Shown piece by piece: positions 1-9,589 of a stretch of DNA of 60,000 nt; positions within the stretch are counted from its first letter, which is position 1; each line of letters begins with the position of its first letter. Made by a program: the position numbers and the translations under genes. A model generated the notes under the pieces. It was not told the DNA's origin and did not search any database. It saw nothing but the letters and a program-made list of their open reading frames with translations. Location: the NCBI GenBank assembly GCA_950295325.1, contig OX485805.1:13118501-13178500 (forward strand), read 5' to 3'. This DNA comes from Polytrichum commune (taxonomy: Eukaryota > Streptophyta > Polytrichopsida > Polytrichales > Polytrichaceae).

Positions 1-1540
1 TACTATGGAAGAGGAGGATATTTTTGAGCATACTAGCTAACGGCAAGTATCATTTGTATACACCTCTATCAACTTATAGATCATTATGTAACATAAGCAT
101 GCACCTCATAAGTATTGAACATTCTCATGCCAAGACATTAGTAAATATACTTGAATGCCAAGTGTCATGAGATACACCTATGATAAAGTTGTTAATCATC
201 AATGTAACCTAGTAGCATATTACGCCTCAAAATAGGATCAGTGGCACTAAATACCATGAATGGTGTACTTCCAAACTGAGTTCTGTAGTACCTTACCATA
301 CTCCTGCTGCTTATGAGGTGAAAACATATTAAGTAATTATGTTGGGTTTTACATTGCAAAGTCCAGGGATATTATTAATGTGCCACATGGCATGAATCCA
401 GTGTTGTGGAAGGTAATAATCCACGTGGCAAAACCAAAATAATAGTCTTCGAGTCCGAAACTGAGGGGCTGAGTAGTAGAGGTAATGAAAAGTGATCAGT
501 ACGGTAGGGCAACTTGGAAGTTGGAAGCCTTGTTGTCGCATCCTAAGATGTGCACTTGACTTCACTGCCAGGTGCGAGATTATGGGTGGATTCTGCCAAA
601 TTTGGCTTGTTCACAAATTGAGCAATTAAGCCCTAGACCCCTAAAGCATCATTAACCTCAAAATTACTTTAGGGACTAAGCCTTTGGACTGTTCTTACAG
701 TGAAAAGGCACTCCTACTCCTGGGCTAATTAAGCCTTGTCAACTCCTTTATCGGATACTTATTAGTTATAGCCTATTCTAGGGAGTGAACCAAATTTGGA
801 TACAGTAGTTGCAGCTCTTTACTGCAGTCAACCTATGGTTATAATTGTGCTTTTAAATATCTTAAGCATATTTGTTATGATTAGATTATCTGTATTTTTG
901 ATGGCACTTGCTGAAAAATGAAAGAAGATTTACACATCAAAGCAATGTCACCCTACGCAATGTCACTCCTTCTCTTATATCCCAAAAACCCTTGGGAATA
1001 GATGTGCTCGATTTAATTCTCCCTCCTTGTTGTCACATTTCCCTCCCATATATCACAAGCATTCACATTAAAATAATTCATCAAAAACTCAAACCACACG
1101 TTCGCATGCATCACGTTGTCATCATTGTCAATATTATCATTATTATAATGTTTACTTTGTGTAAATCCATAATGTCACATGCTACACTAATTCTCTATTA
1201 TCATGAACCCATGTTAGTTTTTACATACCTTTTTAATATCACATGAAGTTTGACTACCACATGCATGATATTAGGGAGGTTAGAGTGCAATTTCTTATGC
1301 ATACTTATGTTCAGAACATTTAGGTGGTGATTAGAGGTATTAGTTTCAAACCAACCTAGATTCTTCTATCCAATTCATGATCTTGCTTTAAAAAATTTGA
1401 ATTACATTGTTTTTGTTTAATAAAAAATTTCATCAATTTAATGATTGATCATTCAAAAAATTGTTTTGTTTTTTGGAGACAAATGAAATATGTTTACTTC
1501 ATTGTCAACTTATCAACAATTCTATTGGGATCCACTGTGG
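1..1540. other. AT-rich stretch without a recognisable gene
   Basis: I see no conserved protein, RNA gene or clear repeat here. The longest open frame, a run of about 110 codons at 908-1246 on the plus strand, is rich in H, I and L, has no recognisable motif, and looks like chance in AT-rich DNA. Confidence 0.5.
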
Positions 1541-1635
1541 ACACCAGAAGTGGTCGAAAGAGACAAGCTGAAAGCTCTCTCTATGTTGTAGAGCTTCGTT
1601 GAAAGACAATGTGATACATCACATAGCCAAAAAAA

Positions 1636-2340
1636 ATGGACCCTGCAGACTGTTCGCACACACTTCAGGTTCTTTATGAGAGCAAGAATACAACCCGAAC
1701 ACTATACTTGTTCAACCGACTACAGACATTGCAATTCAAAGATTCACAGCCAATGGCCGACTACATACGATTTTAAAAAGTTAAAAACCCATTCATTTTT
1801 GAGTATGATGGATCACTTCGTGCCATAATCGACTTGTTGAGATCACAACGTCCACACTATGCTGAACGGGTTGCCACCTACATACGATGCCTTCGTCCAA
1901 GGGCTCATGGGACAAGACAACCTACCATCATTTGAGAAGCTTTCCAGCCGGCTCCTCATCGAAGAACAACGCCAAGCAACTCGTCACTGCAAACACGGAG
2001 ATGCCATGAAGTATCAAGATTCCTGGAAAGGGTATACACCTGCATAGACGGCTCAACACTAGATTAGAACCATCACGCACACGCCACCACATGGAAACAA
2101 GACAAACTCCCAAGAACATCAGAAGAAACGACTGATGTAAAAATTGTAGCGAATGGGGTCATTGGGCACGTGAATGCCGCCATCCCTGTTGGCAGAGAAG
2201 ACCTCGAGCGCTAAAATTTTATGCATACTTTGTGCCAACAGAAGGAAAAAAGCACAATGAGAAAGGAGAACCAGTCAACGAGGAAGAAGAACCAATTTTT
2301 TTTCATGTTTTCATGTTGGCGCTCAACCTAGACAGGGATG
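1636..2340 (+). pseudogene. Ty1/copia gag remnant with zinc knuckle
   Basis: Fragments in more than one frame resemble plant copia Gag. From the ATG at 1636 the frame reads about 45 residues of a Gag-like helical region, with leucine-rich spacing and a Q-P-M-A-D-Y block. It breaks near 1770. Another frame from 1859 gives the typical LNGLPPTYDAFVQGL block and a helix ending LLIEEQ. At about 2136-2177 the codons give a C-x2-C-x4-H-x4-C zinc knuckle (C-K-N-C ... G-H-W-A-R-E-C), the RNA-binding motif of Gag. No protease, integrase or reverse transcriptase follows. An integrase-like copia fragment lies beyond the right end of E1 (27,950), so E1 may have inserted into or near a copia element. That link is inference. 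Confidence 0.75.
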
Positions 2341-2354
2341 ACGAAACACTGGTA

Positions 2355-3020
2355 CAGTAATCTCCCGCTTAAGTACGCACTTTGAATTGGAGACGTTGGT
2401 GCACACTTTGTTGGTAGGTGCGTATTTTATTCATATCGCTTTCTAGACCCTGTGATTTGATGAATTGCAACAGGAAATGGTCCAATGGATGATACCTGAG
2501 GCAACATGTTTAACCGAAGCCCAACAATGTGAAATCATTGCAAAGTTGCACAAGCCGAATGTGCCAAGCAAACGGGTGTTGGGGTGGGAGTATGAAGTCA
2601 ATGAAGGCACCATTCGGAAAGTCTGGGATAATCGGGAGAACATATTATAATGAAATTCAGCCTATCGAGATATTTGTTGAAACTGAAAGTGCTACCGACT
2701 TCAAAGGCTTTGAAGCTCTACACAACAATGTCCTCAACATCAAGGACCAATTGCTTTGCTCTGATGTTCAAATGGAAGCCGGACAAATGTATGATGAGTT
2801 GCGACAATCATTTGAGATGTTTCAACGAAATGTTAACAAATTGACATTGAATGTTAAGCATAGAAAATTCATGCATTCGCAACAAATGACTCTGCATGAC
2901 ATTTTCAAACAATAGAGTATGAACCCTAATTTTTGTCAACAAATTTGCTCACTTGACCATGATGCGTACTTAAACAAATGCGTACTTAAACGAGTGCATA
3001 CTTAAGCAGGAGATTACTAG
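2355..3020. mobile_element. Internally deleted pogo-like (Tc1/mariner) DNA transposon
   Basis: The ends are inverted repeats of about 26 bp. The left starts CAGTAATCTCCCGCTTAAG at 2355; the right, ending near 3020, has GCTTAAG and GAGATTAC in inverse order with about three mismatches. A further half copy of the end (GCGTACTTAAAC) occurs twice just inside the right end. Inside is a remnant of a CENP-B/pogo-type transposase. At about 670 bp the element lacks room for a DDE domain, so it is non-autonomous. The exact boundary and a TA duplication could not be fixed by eye. Confidence 0.7.
2465..2915 (+). pseudogene. pogo/CENP-B-type transposase remnant, DDE core deleted
   Basis: The frame starting near 2465 has the CENP-B N-terminal helix-turn-helix pattern: LTEAQQCEIIAKL, then P-S-K-R, then an N-E-G-T-I-R-K-V-W recognition helix and N-R-E-N-I-L. 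This motif binds DNA in pogo and Tigger transposases. It stops at about 2650. A second frame (2650-2915) continues with a region ending in a short M-T-L-H-D-I-F-K tail, which looks like a transposase C terminus. The D-D-D catalytic region between them is absent. The domain assignment is by pattern only. Confidence 0.65.
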
Positions 3021-3545
3021 ACAACGGTGCCTCCAATGAACATCAGTTAGTAGGGGCCATTCACGATTGGGGTACTACTTATGGGACAAAGGAATTTAGG
3101 ACTATGTTGCATTGGATCTCGGCGTTTATTTTGATTTACTATTATTTGATCAATAAATTTTAAATAAATAAGTAGATAGGTCATAGGACTTATCAAGAAA
3201 GATATTATTTATTATTGAATAATCACCAATAATAATAACAAATCTTTATGAAATGAGTAGATAGGTCATAGGACTTGTAAAAAGGTCATATGACTTGTTT
3301 GGGCCACATCAATAGCAATCTCATTATTTAAGTGTACATCGGAGATGAATTATTTCATGTTTTTCATTCTAGTACCTTGATGTAAGTATCATGTGTTCAT
3401 GTCTAACGGTTAAAGCACACCAACTATGTAAGGTTATCTAATTTTGTCCTTTAACCGTTAGACACCCAAAAGTAATACTCCAACCATGAATGCCCCTAGT
3501 GAGGTTCAATAATGTATTTGGATTGGATGAGAAAATACCTTGAAA

Positions 3546-3571
3546 CACTATATTCGTTAAATTGAGACTTT
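3546..3571 (+). repeat. E1 left terminal inverted repeat
   Basis: The 26 bp start CACTATATTCG and end GAGACTTT, and match the reverse complement of 27858-27883 exactly. The similarity extends about 8 bp outward with a one-base gap. The start of E2 at 41,839 shares CACTATATTCG and the following GGAGACTTTTTG ... ATTTTGAGAC. Confidence 0.8.
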
Positions 3572-3689
3572 TTGGGCATTTTGAGACATTCACATAAATA
3601 AGAACAAGGATAAATGGAACACATATTGGAGAAAGTTGTAAGATGCGAACACTTTGTGTCGGGTATTTAGAACAAGAACCCCATTAATA

Positions 3690-3960
3690 ACTCATATTTG
3701 GGATTGTTTAGGATGCGCAATCCAAACCTTAGGCCAAATTGAAGGGGAAATCTTAAAACATTCATATTATCGCACACAAAATATGAGATCTTGTATGAAT
3801 ATGTTTTAGGTAGGGCACTCCAAACCCTTAGACCATATTGAAGGGGAACTATGTGAACCAATATAATATAACATACAAAATATTCCAAACTCATATTTGT
3901 GATGGTTTAGTTAGGGCAATCCAAACCTTGGACCATATTGAAGGGGAAATCATGTGACAC
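3690..3960. repeat. E1 left subterminal repeats, three units of about 100 bp
   Basis: Three similar units each contain a decayed 10+2+10 palindrome (GTTTAGGATG..CAATCCAAAC near 3709, TTTTAGGTAG..CACTCCAAAC near 3805, GTTTAGTTAG..CAATCCAAAC near 3905). Each is followed by a conserved 'ccatattgaaggggaa'-type block. The layout matches the full palindromes of E1, with more mismatches. Related sequence recurs at 13,335-13,400 and near the right end (27,668 and 27,713). Confidence 0.65.
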
Positions 3961-4091
3961 TTATATTATTGCAAAAAAAACATACAAAGTATGGCATGTA
4001 AAATGCATAGCATGCTAACACCACACATACATTGGATAGTGCGACCCAAAATGATGTTGCCTATGGCCCAAAACCCTACGCCTACTATGGC

Positions 4092-4409
4092 CTATCTAGC
4101 CTCGGAGATTGCCTCTTTTTCTTTTGCTTTTTTATCTTTTGCCTCTTTTTCTTTTGCCTCTTTTTCTTTTGCTGCGGCTTCTTTTGCTCGCATTGCTTCA
4201 ACAATCCTGAAAATCTCCGCCCCGCGACTATAGCCATTCTTGGGGTGACCGCCATCCATAAGACATTTTGGAGTCCGTCGGCCGCCCGAAATATACGTCG
4301 AAGAATTCGAATACGATGAAGTGGATTGTCTCGCATTTCTGGTCATGGCGTACATACGCTCGAACTCGATGGACGCACTAGACCGCATAGGTTTACGGGT
4401 GGGAGCAAC
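4092..4409 (-). CDS. Small disordered protein, last exon (E1 copy)
   Basis: The exon starts after an acceptor (ttgcag at about 4410) in phase 0 and ends with TAG at 4092, giving about 105 residues. It begins with a basic S/R-rich stretch, has a G-G-R-R motif, then a short block R-G-A-E-I-F-R-I-V-E-A-M-R-A-K. It ends in a charged KEKEAKEKEAK run coded by an 18-bp DNA repeat. The E2 counterpart (42146-42493) keeps the RSS motif, the GGR motif and R-G-P-E-I-F-R-A-M-E-A-M-K-A-K-E, so the conserved core is that amphipathic helix. Joined upstream to 4544-4897. Function not recognised. Confidence 0.6.
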   Translation of the reverse strand, partial: VAPTRKPMRSSASIEFERMYAMTRNARQSTSSYSNSSTYISGGRRTPKCLMDGGHPKNGYSRGAEIFRIVEAMRAKEAAAKEKEAKEKEAKDKKAKEKEAISEAR

Positions 4410-4543
4410 CTGCAACGCGTCATTGCAAGACCACATGTGTTAGTTTAGGGAGGAAGACCCAAACGTGTCACACGATCATTTTTTAAGTGCAAAATGATTG
4501 TAATGCGCGGTTAACCATGTTTTAGAGAGGGGGGGGGGTTCAC

Positions 4544-4897
4544 CTTGTCACCGGGGGCGTTCCCATCGGAGTTGGCAAGGAGGGGCAAGGCGTCCCGCAA
4601 AGGAATAGGAAGGGTTCCACTCTTCGTTGGCTGTGCGTCCATCCGCAGCCGCCGTTGAGGTGTAATACTTCCGCCGGGCCGAGAGGGGGATGTCCGGACG
4701 CATTTGCGATTTATGCCCTTGAGCGGCGACGGGGACGGAGATCGCCGTAAGATTTGCTTGGGTGGGGGGCTATCGACGACGCCGGCGTCAATAGGCTCCT
4801 TGGAGTAGTCAATGGTTGACGCGGGGTCGTAAACGGTCTCGTAGAAGAAGCTCCCCAACTCTGACTCGCTGACGATGTCAATCGAGGGCTCCAAACG
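4544..4897 (-). CDS. Small disordered protein, upstream exon (E1 copy)
   Basis: A phase-0 exon of 118 codons lies between an acceptor (gcgccag at about 4898) and a donor (AAG|gtgaac at 4543). It is acidic at first, then has the motif V-V-D-S-P-P-P-K, a S-P-S-P-S-P-L run and a basic stretch. The E2 counterpart (42635-43033) keeps D-Y-S-K, G-V-V-D-S-P-P-P-K and S-P-S-P-S-P-L in the same order. No start codon is visible at the 5' end, so an upstream exon is expected. Because phases match, it could be an alternative 3' end of the large protein above it, replacing the phosphatase exon. That is inference. The intron upstream holds a CA/GT microsatellite. Confidence 0.6.
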
Positions 4898-5008
4898 CTG
4901 GCGCAAAAAAAGAAACGAAACAAAACCCAAAGGAAGAGGGTTTGCTAGAGCGCGTGAAAATCAAGATACATATGAAGCATATATTACACAAAGTGGGCGG
5001 GCGCATAC

Positions 5009-5030
5009 ACACACACACACACACACACAC
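5009..5030. repeat. CA/GT dinucleotide microsatellite
   Basis: About eleven CA units lie between the stop of the phosphatase exon and the next exon acceptor. Confidence 0.9.
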
Positions 5031-5038
5031 GTGTTGCC

Positions 5039-5851
5039 TCAAATGAGCTTGTTAAATTTCGCGTGAGAGAACAACTCTCTGTACAAATGGTCTCGTGGAT
5101 CCAAGTATCTCTCGCCTATCGGATTATTCCTAACAAAATTGTTTACAGGTAGTCCGCTTCCCCTGAGCGCCTGGAGGTATTTACTAAGGTCTAACAAAAA
5201 TCGGTCCCGGACCTTCTCGACCGTCCACGTAGGGCAAACTATTAAGTTGGCCGTCGGGTTCAACATGTTCTTTGCGGCGTTGTCGTCCACCATGAGCGTG
5301 TTCTCCCGGGTGGGACGGACGTCGTAGGGGACACCTATCAATGACGGACGCTGGTCCCAAAAAATGGGCTTCAAGACCTTGAGGTATTGGGGGGAAGCGG
5401 GGTTGTTTGGTTTTTTGACGACTTTGCCGTCCGGTGTGTACAATATTCTACAGGCTTCCTGTGCTAGGACCATGCAGGGGGGCTCGATGCCCTTGAAGAT
5501 GAACTCCACGACTGCATTGGTGTTCTCGGCCTTCATGGAGCTCCACACGACCACCCACCATCGTTGTTGGGCGATCTGGAGGAAGGTCCGAAGCCACGGG
5601 CGGAGGTGAACTAGCTTGCTCTTTATGAACGTGGGCGGCCCGTCGTAATTCGCGTCCTCGGGCTTGCAAAAGGGCACCGTGGGGGTCCTCGGGCAATGAA
5701 CGCATTGGACGAGGACCCCGTTGAGGTCTAACACCAGGAACCGGGTCTTAGGCGGCAAAGGTGGAACGGGTAAAATGGGGGGGACCATCGCGCTACCTTC
5801 CTCGCTTCTTGGAGAGGCCCGGCGGGGAGCCGCGACGCTATGCTCCGATCC
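5039..5851 (-). CDS. FCP1/NIF-like HAD phosphatase domain exon (E1 copy)
   Basis: The HAD motif I region reads F-L-V-L-D-L-N-G-V-L, then a conserved V-H-L-R-P-W-L-R-T-F-L. Motif II is V-V-V-W-S-S-M, and motif III/IV is T-L-M-V-D-D-N-A-A-K-N-M-L-N-P. This order matches FCP1/CTD-phosphatase-like (NLI-interacting factor) proteins. Those use a DxDx(T/V) nucleophile motif; here it is DxNxV, so the second aspartate is replaced by asparagine and acid-base catalysis may be lost. The frame stays open upstream of the Met at 5788 to an acceptor (ccacag) at about 5852, in phase 0 with the donor at 6339. It therefore probably forms the C terminus of the ParB/methylase-like protein. The stop is TGA at 5039. 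E2 has the same exon. Confidence 0.75.
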   Translation of the reverse strand, partial: GSEHSVAAPRRASPRSEEGSAMVPPILPVPPLPPKTRFLVLDLNGVLVQCVHCPRTPTVPFCKPEDANYDGPPTFIKSKLVHLRPWLRTFLQIAQQRWWVVVWSSMKAENTNAVVEFIFKGIEPPCMVLAQEACRILYTPDGKVVKKPNNPASPQYLKVLKPIFWDQRPSLIGVPYDVRPTRENTLMVDDNAAKNMLNPTANLIVCPTWTVEKVRDRFLLDLSKYLQALRGSGLPVNNFVRNNPIGERYLDPRDHLYRELFSHAKFNKLI

Positions 5852-6295
5852 CTGTGGAGACGAGCGACATAAGGCGGGGGAAGACTATGTCATGCTATGT
5901 CCACTTAAAGTGAATACAATATTTTCTGTGAAAAATACAAGAACCACTATGCATAGGCGGCCATACAAATGCAAGAGGGGGCAAGAGGAAAAAATATACA
6001 TTTGAACACGAAAACAAACATAAGGGCACAAAATAATAATTTTATTGTTTGCAATGCTCTATGTACAAAATGCCTAGGGGTGCGAAGCCGCGTTGAACGA
6101 TCCGTTCAAACTATCCTAATTCAACATCTACAAAATTGTGTGCACGCCTCCAAGTTCGAGTAAAATCGTGGGACGGGCGACGTTAGTGATCGTCGGGGGG
6201 GGGGCTGAAGGGATGCGAGAGCGGATGGACGGGGTGGGGGCAGTTCCTCCTAGCTAGGGGGGACACGACCACGGCAACAAGACAATAGACCAGGA

Positions 6296-6317
6296 GTTTG
6301 GGTCGAGCGACCCAAAC
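6296..6317. repeat. E1-type palindrome in the linker-phosphatase intron
   Basis: GTTTGGGTCG, AG, CGACCCAAAC: a perfect 10+2+10 palindrome about 20 bp inside the intron from the donor at 6339. The corresponding E2 intron also has one palindrome, of the E2 type, at 44180. Confidence 0.9.
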
Positions 6318-6339
6318 TGAGGAGGTCTCAGTGTATTAC

Positions 6340-7838
6340 CTCTCTCTGGTCATGCCTGGACGCCATGGAAGCCTCCACCGCCTCCGCTTGTCGTTCTCTC
6401 TTGCCACCGCCTTCTCCGACGATGTCAGCACCCCTCTCCTGCAAGCGCTCAGTGTCAGGACCTTCTCCTAACCCAACCTCCGCATGTGCATCATGCATAG
6501 GTTCATCGATTGGGATAGGAATAGAGGTATCACCAGGCCCTCGAGGACCTTCAACATCAGGCATGGGTGTGTCTCTTTCAGACCCATGTTGGTCCATTGA
6601 AGACTGAGCGGTAACGGGGTTTGGGTCGGCCGACCCAAACTCTCGTGCATCATGAGATTGGCCTTGTTGCACTGTAAGGGGGGGCGGGTTTGGGTCGGAC
6701 GACCCAAACATGTGGGGGTCGTCCTGCTGATGGGGCGGGGGGATCACCAGGGGCGGCCGAAGTGGTGGGGGGGTCACAGGTCTAGAAGACCCGGGAAGGC
6801 GCCATATATTGGGGTCATCCGCTTGTTGAACCGGCGGATACGGACGGACGTGGGGGGGAACCATGTGCTGAAAGCTGAAGGAGGATTGCGGCACGGGCTG
6901 CGGAGGAATGTTCTGGGGAGGGAAGCCGGGGGGCAAGTGTGGAAATGAGCCCGGGGGAGCCACCACCAAACCCTGCGCCCACATGCCTCGAATCACTTGC
7001 GTGATCAAGTCCGCACTAGTTGGAGGTTGCGCCAATGCCCGCAGTCGCTCTTGCTCCAATAAGAGAGCCCTTAGCTCTGCCACTCGTTCCGCACTGAGGG
7101 TTCTTCAGCAGCGGCCTTTTGCAAGCGGACGCGTTGTTCTTCGTCCCTTAACATCTTCTCGTTGGCTTCTTGCACGGTGAGGACTTCCGGCTTCACCTTC
7201 ACCATCCCTGCGAAGGCACCTGGAGAGGGAGGGTCCGACCTGAGCCGTTTCGCGAGCTCCATGTCGTCCTCGTCTTCGCTGCTAATGGCAATTGTCTCCT
7301 CGATGGCATAGTCGCCATAGAGTTTCTTGCCTTTTAGTTTCCTCCTCTCCCTGAACGCGGCAGTCGCATCCTTGGAGTACATGTCGCGGGCATCATCAAC
7401 CATCAAGACGGGCACCAACTTACTTTGTGGAGTTGCTACCCGCATTGCCTTCTTTCGTTGAGGGGCTTCAGATTCCTGAGTGAAGCCTGTTCCCCCTTCT
7501 TCGACCTCGCCCTCCACTTTAGCCTCTTCTTCCTCCTCTTCCACCTCCTCATCCTCCTCCTCCTCCTCCCCCTCCTCGTCACGCGGTCGCCGAGAGGATG
7601 TGCCTGGATGCACTTGGACCAGAGGCTCTGGTACAGCAACTGGAACCTTTATGGCCAATTCTTCAGGGTTGACACGCCTCGCCTTATCCAGCGGGCTCTC
7701 ACCCCCTTCAACAGTCTCCTCGGCGTAGCTCCCAGGGATCCAGTCTAGTATATCCATCTTCTTCGCCAATGATTTTTGGGCCTTGTAGAATTGGATGTCA
7801 TTAAGGTCTACATAGCTGTACACGTTCAGCCCCAGCAT
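6340..7838 (-). CDS. Coiled-coil / low-complexity linker exon with frameshift (E1 copy)
   Basis: The exon follows an acceptor (ttctgcag at 7839) and ends at a donor (GAGAG|gtaata at 6339). It opens with a conserved block, M-L-G-L-N-V-Y-S-Y-V, then K-K-M-D-I-L-D, shared with E2 (M-L-G-L-Q-V-N-S-F-V, S-K-M-D-I-E-D). Next come a glutamate-rich region, an S-S-E-D-E-D-D acidic motif, a helical stretch and a Pro/Gln-rich tail. Length is 1,499 nt, not a multiple of three. The frame from the 5' side stops at 7071, while the frame of the 3' side is open from about 7110 down. An indel near 7085-7110 is the simplest explanation. Two palindromes are read as protein (FGSADPNP, FGSSDPNP). Confidence 0.6.
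6619..6709. repeat. Two E1-type palindromes inside an exon
   Basis: At 6619-6640 (centre GC) and 6688-6709 (centre GA), both with perfect arms. They lie in the open frame of the linker exon and are read as E-F-G-S-A-D-P-N-P and M-F-G-S-S-D-P-N-P. The E2 counterpart exon holds an E2-type site at about 44292. Confidence 0.9.
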
Positions 7839-7937
7839 CTGCAGAAATCCCACCAGATGTTATTATATGGCATAACATGTGATTCCACCGAAAAGGGGAA
7901 GTACATACAAGACCTAATATCAATTGCAAAGGTTATA

Positions 7938-7995
7938 GTTTGGGTCGAGCGACCCAAACTAGCATCGGTGTTAGTTTGGGTCGCTCGACCCAAAC
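7938..7995. repeat. Pair of E1-type palindromes in the methylase-linker intron
   Basis: 7938-7959 (centre AG) and 7974-7995 (centre CT), 36 bp apart. The corresponding E2 intron also has exactly two, of the E2 type (45778 and 45829). Confidence 0.95.
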
Positions 7996-8024
7996 TATGA
8001 AAACAATTATGGTAAGGAGCTTAC

Positions 8025-9356
8025 CATGCCAGCGAAGACGGGCTTGGTGCCGCCGAAGACGTTGAATATACAGTCCCCTCTTCTCGTCAAGGCCCTCATT
8101 ATTCGGAGATAGAATTCCATCCGCAACTCATCCGAATGGTATATGGCATATTTTGCCTCGTCGTAGAGGGATTTACTTGCGCCCAGGCCTTCTGGAACTT
8201 GGAATAGTTTCTGCATCCGGGTTATGGGGTGGTTCTCCACCTTCAGCAAGGTTGCTTTGAACACAAAGTACAAGCACAACAAATTCATGACTTTGGTTTT
8301 CTTGTCCTTTAGTGTCATGTACACCCCCTCCGCCGGTGCAGCAATGTAGTGAGACTTAGACACCGCATACTCAGGCTGCAATTTCCTCACAATTTCATAT
8401 ACCTGCTCTGCTCTCCTATCCTCTACTATCCACAGCCACATATCGACCTCCCTAAGCTTAGGGCTTGCATACTCCACGAACTTCGACATGAAGGGCTCGT
8501 AGAAGGGTGTACCCATTGTGCCCTCAAACGTACTCCCAGGAATGCTCCGGAAGTCTATTATACCAAAGGGGAACCGGTCCGCTGCTCTTACTCGTATTTC
8601 TTTCCTGGAATCAAGGCCGGGCCATCCCTGGATTTTAATAGGGTCAAAAGCGACAAGGTTGAAATGCGCATCCCCCTCAAAACTTACAATCTTCTTCTCC
8701 TTTATAAAGTTTGAGAAGGCACGCGTCGAGTGTTCTGGAAGAGCCAGGTTCTTCCCACCTTTCACCAGTTTTGACTTTAGGAAGTCTTTTCCTGCCTCCC
8801 TGATCAGAGCTATCATGGATGCATTGGTGAAGTTGTATTCAGCCTTGAACGCTCTCCAGTTCACCTCGTTCACCTCGTCATCGACAAAAATGTTATTTTC
8901 CGGGATTAGCTTCTGCAGCTCCTGGACGATCGTTGTTTTCTTCTTCCTATTCTCCGCCCATTCCTTCATTGTGTAGCATGAAGGAACAAAGGATTTCGGC
9001 TTGGTGAAGACTATTTTGGGGTACACCCAAAATCTCTTAGGGGTCGGGTTGTTGTGCAAGATGTGCGTTGCCGCCTTCCCCATTTCCGCCTCCGAAAGAC
9101 CCTGCAAACTTCTAAAGAATTCTCTCATGAGAGGCTTCATCGCCTTGAATCGAGAGGACGAGTTGAAGAGGTTGCATGTGTCAGGATCCATGAGATCCCC
9201 TGTCTCGTGTTTCTCAAACACTGTCTTCCACTTCTGCCAAACCATGTCGGATGATGTAATCAAATAGATCTCTCCTCTTAGCTCATTGTACTTCTTTTGT
9301 TTGTGACTTGAATTGTCAATTGAGGAGAACTTGTTTATCATTTGGTATTTGAAAAG
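8025..9356 (-). CDS. DNA amino-methyltransferase-like exon (E1 copy)
   Basis: A 444-codon phase-0 exon between acceptor gtgcag (9357-9362) and donor ATG|gtaagc (8024). The C-terminal part resembles beta-class DNA N4/N6 methylases in order. First comes a strand with F-G-I-I-D-F-R-S-I-P-G where DPPY (motif IV) would be, then W-L-W-I-V-E-D, then Y-H-S-D-E-L-R-M-E-F-Y, then D-C-I-F-N-V-F-G-G-T-K-P-V-F-A-G as the FxGxG-type SAM motif I. E2 conserves all of these (F-D-F-R-A-F-P-G; Y-P-A-Y-E-L-R-M-D-F-Y; Y-N-V-F-G-G-T-K). The DPPY tetrad itself is absent, so activity is doubtful. The N-terminal half is helical and basic (E-N-R-K-K-K-T) and unrecognised. Family assignment is by pattern. Confidence 0.65.
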
Positions 9357-9464
9357 CTGCACAAGAGCATAGAATGCGTGTTAATTCTCAATATGTTGTT
9401 TCCAAACAAAGAAGAAAAATGATGAACAACAAACTGCGTAGACAAACACAAACTAAAACACAAG

Positions 9465-9566
9465 GTTTGGGTCGAGCGACCCAAACTGTATGAAGAAACA
9501 CAAGGTTTGGGTCGAGCGACCCAAACTGTATGAAGAAACGCAAAGTTTGGGTCGAGCGACCCAAAC
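9465..9566. repeat. Three E1-type palindromes, 40-bp spacing, in the ParB-methylase intron
   Basis: Starts at 9465, 9505 and 9545, all with centre AG and with a shared 18-bp spacer (ctgtatgaagaaacacaag type). They are a young tandem duplication of a 40-bp unit. Confidence 0.95.
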
Positions 9567-9589
9567 TCTGTTTGAGAAACAATGCTCAC

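Noticed and set aside
4085-4336. F/C/L-rich frames opposite the KEKEAK exon
   Set aside because: Antisense shadow of an 18-bp coding repeat.
8025-9356. Tyrosine recombinase
   Set aside because: I looked for the R...HxxR...Y pattern expected if palindromes were crossover sites; it is not present in either copy, and the SAM-like motif fits better.
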